Of a stretch of 31,822 nt of DNA, positions 30,646 through 31,822 are shown piece by piece. The translations under genes were made by a program, and so were the position numbers. The stretch spans positions 1-31,822 of the forward strand of contig CAZWSX010000049.1 in assembly GCA_964636985.1 (NCBI GenBank). Direction: 5' to 3'. Numbering within the stretch: the stretch's first letter is position 1; every line of letters begins with the position of its first letter. The DNA comes from CAZWSX01 sp964636985 (GTDB lineage Bacteria; Planctomycetota; Planctomycetia; Pirellulales; Pirellulaceae). Under the pieces are notes generated by a model, which ran no database searches, was not told the DNA's origin, and was given only the letters and a program-made list of their open reading frames with translations.

Positions 30646-31662
30646 CTATGCGGCCCGGATTTCATCGATCACGCCTTGCGGGTCCTTGCGCCAGCGCTGG
30701 TGGCGGGCTTTGTCGTATCCGTAAACAGCATCGGGCTGCCGCTTCGGCAAAGCGCGGATCAAGCTCACCGCGTCATCCGCCTTGAGACTGAGCGCATGAG
30801 CTTTTTTATCAGACGTCATGAGAACGGCGAAGCTCTCGGCCGATTGTTGCAGGTGGTACGCCCATACCAAGTCGGCCAGGCGAACGACTTGCGCACCGAA
30901 CGCCGTGGGCCGCAGCAGCCACGAGTCGGTGAGGATCGCCTTGCCGAAACGGAGCGCGGTGTCGCTGCTGGCTTCGCGGTTAATTTGTTTAGCAAGCTCG
31001 TCTGCGTCTCCGTAACGGGACAGCTGTTTGACAATCGGGTGATATGCCGGGTTCGCTGAACGTTGCCACGCCATGGTGAAATTCCACAGCAACCATCCGC
31101 CCCACAACACCAGGACCGGCATCAAGAGGTAGGCCAGGACCGAAAAGGCGGCCTCGGCGTTCATCACCACTGGGAGAATCTTTCCCGCGAGTTGAGGGTT
31201 CTCCGATTCAAGCGACTTGATGACCCGCCGGTCGAGCTCGCGCGCGTGCGAGAGCGGTCCAACCAGGTTCGTTTCCAGCGACTCTTTCGCCAACACGAGC
31301 AGATATTTATCGTCGACGGGCATCAGAAAGTAGGGTGTATTGGTATGGACCTTCTCTTTCCGTCCGTCGTCCATCGTGACGACCTCGCTCCAGTTGGTCG
31401 CTTGGAGCTTGCGCTCGGTCGACGAAACATACCCAATCAGCGACCGCTGTCCGCCTTGCTGAATCATCTCCATCAGTTGGGCATCGCTCGCCGGCGTGGG
31501 GCCGCGAAAGAACCAGTAGAAGTAGTCGCTGGTCATCCAAACCAGCAACACCAGCAGCACCGCTCCGATGGAGTTCCAAATCAATGAATTGCGAATCGTC
31601 CTGGCGACTTGCGCGTTGAGCCACGAAGTGGTGCCAGAATTCGCCGGGAGAGCGTTCGCCAT
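30646..31662 (-). CDS. Two-helix membrane protein of unknown function
   Basis: This 338-residue protein has a membrane helix at ~28-43 and another at ~171-193. Between them is a ~115-residue extracytoplasmic-type region with alternating strands (RSLIGYVSSTERKLQATNW, TPYFLMPVDDKYLLVLAKES). The C-terminal ~145 residues (KQLSRYGDADELAKQINREA, TDSWLLRP, LVWAYHLQQS) are probably cytoplasmic. I recognise no named domain. It lies 197 bases upstream of the ketosynthase-like gene on the same strand; that gap shows no feature I can support. The tandem repeat at 31714 lies upstream of its start. Confidence 0.7.
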   Translation of the reverse strand: MANALPANSGTTSWLNAQVARTIRNSLIWNSIGAVLLVLLVWMTSDYFYWFFRGPTPASDAQLMEMIQQGGQRSLIGYVSSTERKLQATNWSEVVTMDDGRKEKVHTNTPYFLMPVDDKYLLVLAKESLETNLVGPLSHARELDRRVIKSLESENPQLAGKILPVVMNAEAAFSVLAYLLMPVLVLWGGWLLWNFTMAWQRSANPAYHPIVKQLSRYGDADELAKQINREASSDTALRFGKAILTDSWLLRPTAFGAQVVRLADLVWAYHLQQSAESFAVLMTSDKKAHALSLKADDAVSLIRALPKRQPDAVYGYDKARHQRWRKDPQGVIDEIRAA

Positions 31663-31713
31663 CGTTCTGCCTCTTTTGAGATGGATCGGGCGATTCTAAA
31701 TCAAAGTTTGGGT

Positions 31714-31765
31714 AGGCTCCAGGCTTCAGGCTAGAGGCTCCAGGCTTCAGGCTAGAGGCTCCAGG
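31714..31765 (+). repeat. 21-bp tandem repeat
   Basis: Two identical copies of AGGCTCCAGGCTTCAGGCTAG (31714-31734, 31735-31755) are followed by ten bases of a third. The unit itself contains GGCTCCAGGCTTCAGGCT, an imperfect internal duplication. A related copy lies at 15626-15655. The rest of the stretch 31663-31822 shows no gene. Confidence 0.8.
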
Positions 31766-31822
31766 AGGAGAGGTGGACCCCGCGCGTGAGACAGTTTACC
31801 GGTGTAAATAAGTAAAGAGGGA

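Overview
The window looks like chromosomal DNA of a planctomycete, probably of the Pirellula/Blastopirellula type. The DNA is GC-rich and its genes point that way: small membrane proteins with an N-terminal NPYxxP motif, exported proteins mixing HEAT-like and vWA regions, a SUFU-domain protein, an enlarged RNase HII-like protein, and gaps full of palindromic repeats. This lineage call is an inference from family content; no rRNA marker is present. No tRNA, rRNA, CRISPR array, prophage or complete insertion sequence was seen.

Layout. 2-949: end of an FHA-EAL signalling protein (+). 1027-2913: a trypsin-like protease fused to a NUC1 nuclease (-), perhaps preceded by a tiny ORF. 3251-5484: five consecutive small membrane proteins (+) with NPYxxP motifs, followed closely by a COG1964-type radical SAM protein related to archaeal tetraether synthase (5495-6967) and an exported vWA protein (7039-8649). 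8773-11367: three minus-strand genes (small protein, SGNH hydrolase, exported hypothetical). 11632-14250: a PLP decarboxylase and a SUFU-domain protein (+). 14508-16273: RNase HII-like protein and SmpB (-). 16483-16965: double TM2 protein (+). 17180-26340: a minus-strand run of citrate synthase, PpiC-type foldase, Mfd, a large exported protein and a lipoprotein. 26559-28967: a tightly coupled DHDPS-like aldolase and OYE-type flavin oxidoreductase (+). 28972-31662: a tiny membrane protein, a ketosynthase-like protein lacking the catalytic cysteine, and a two-helix membrane protein (-).

Housekeeping genes (gltA, mfd, smpB, the RNase HII-like gene) are mixed with lineage-specific exported and membrane proteins. 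Much of the window therefore reads as ordinary core chromosome. The unusual parts are the protease-nuclease fusion, the NPYxxP array beside the Tes-like enzyme, the cysteine-less ketosynthase, and the intergenic DNA.

The intergenic DNA is the most structured signal. About ten copies of a 25-nt element were found: a GTAG or GTGG head followed by a short palindrome with a 4-nt loop. The outer stem bases change in compensating fashion between copies. This is the architecture of REP elements mobilised by RAYT (Y1-type) transposases. Several copies sit on or next to stop codons, two pairs form a duplicated composite unit, and one copy overlaps a false GTG start. A second class of long nested inverted repeats fills the gaps near 10.3 and 11.5 kb.
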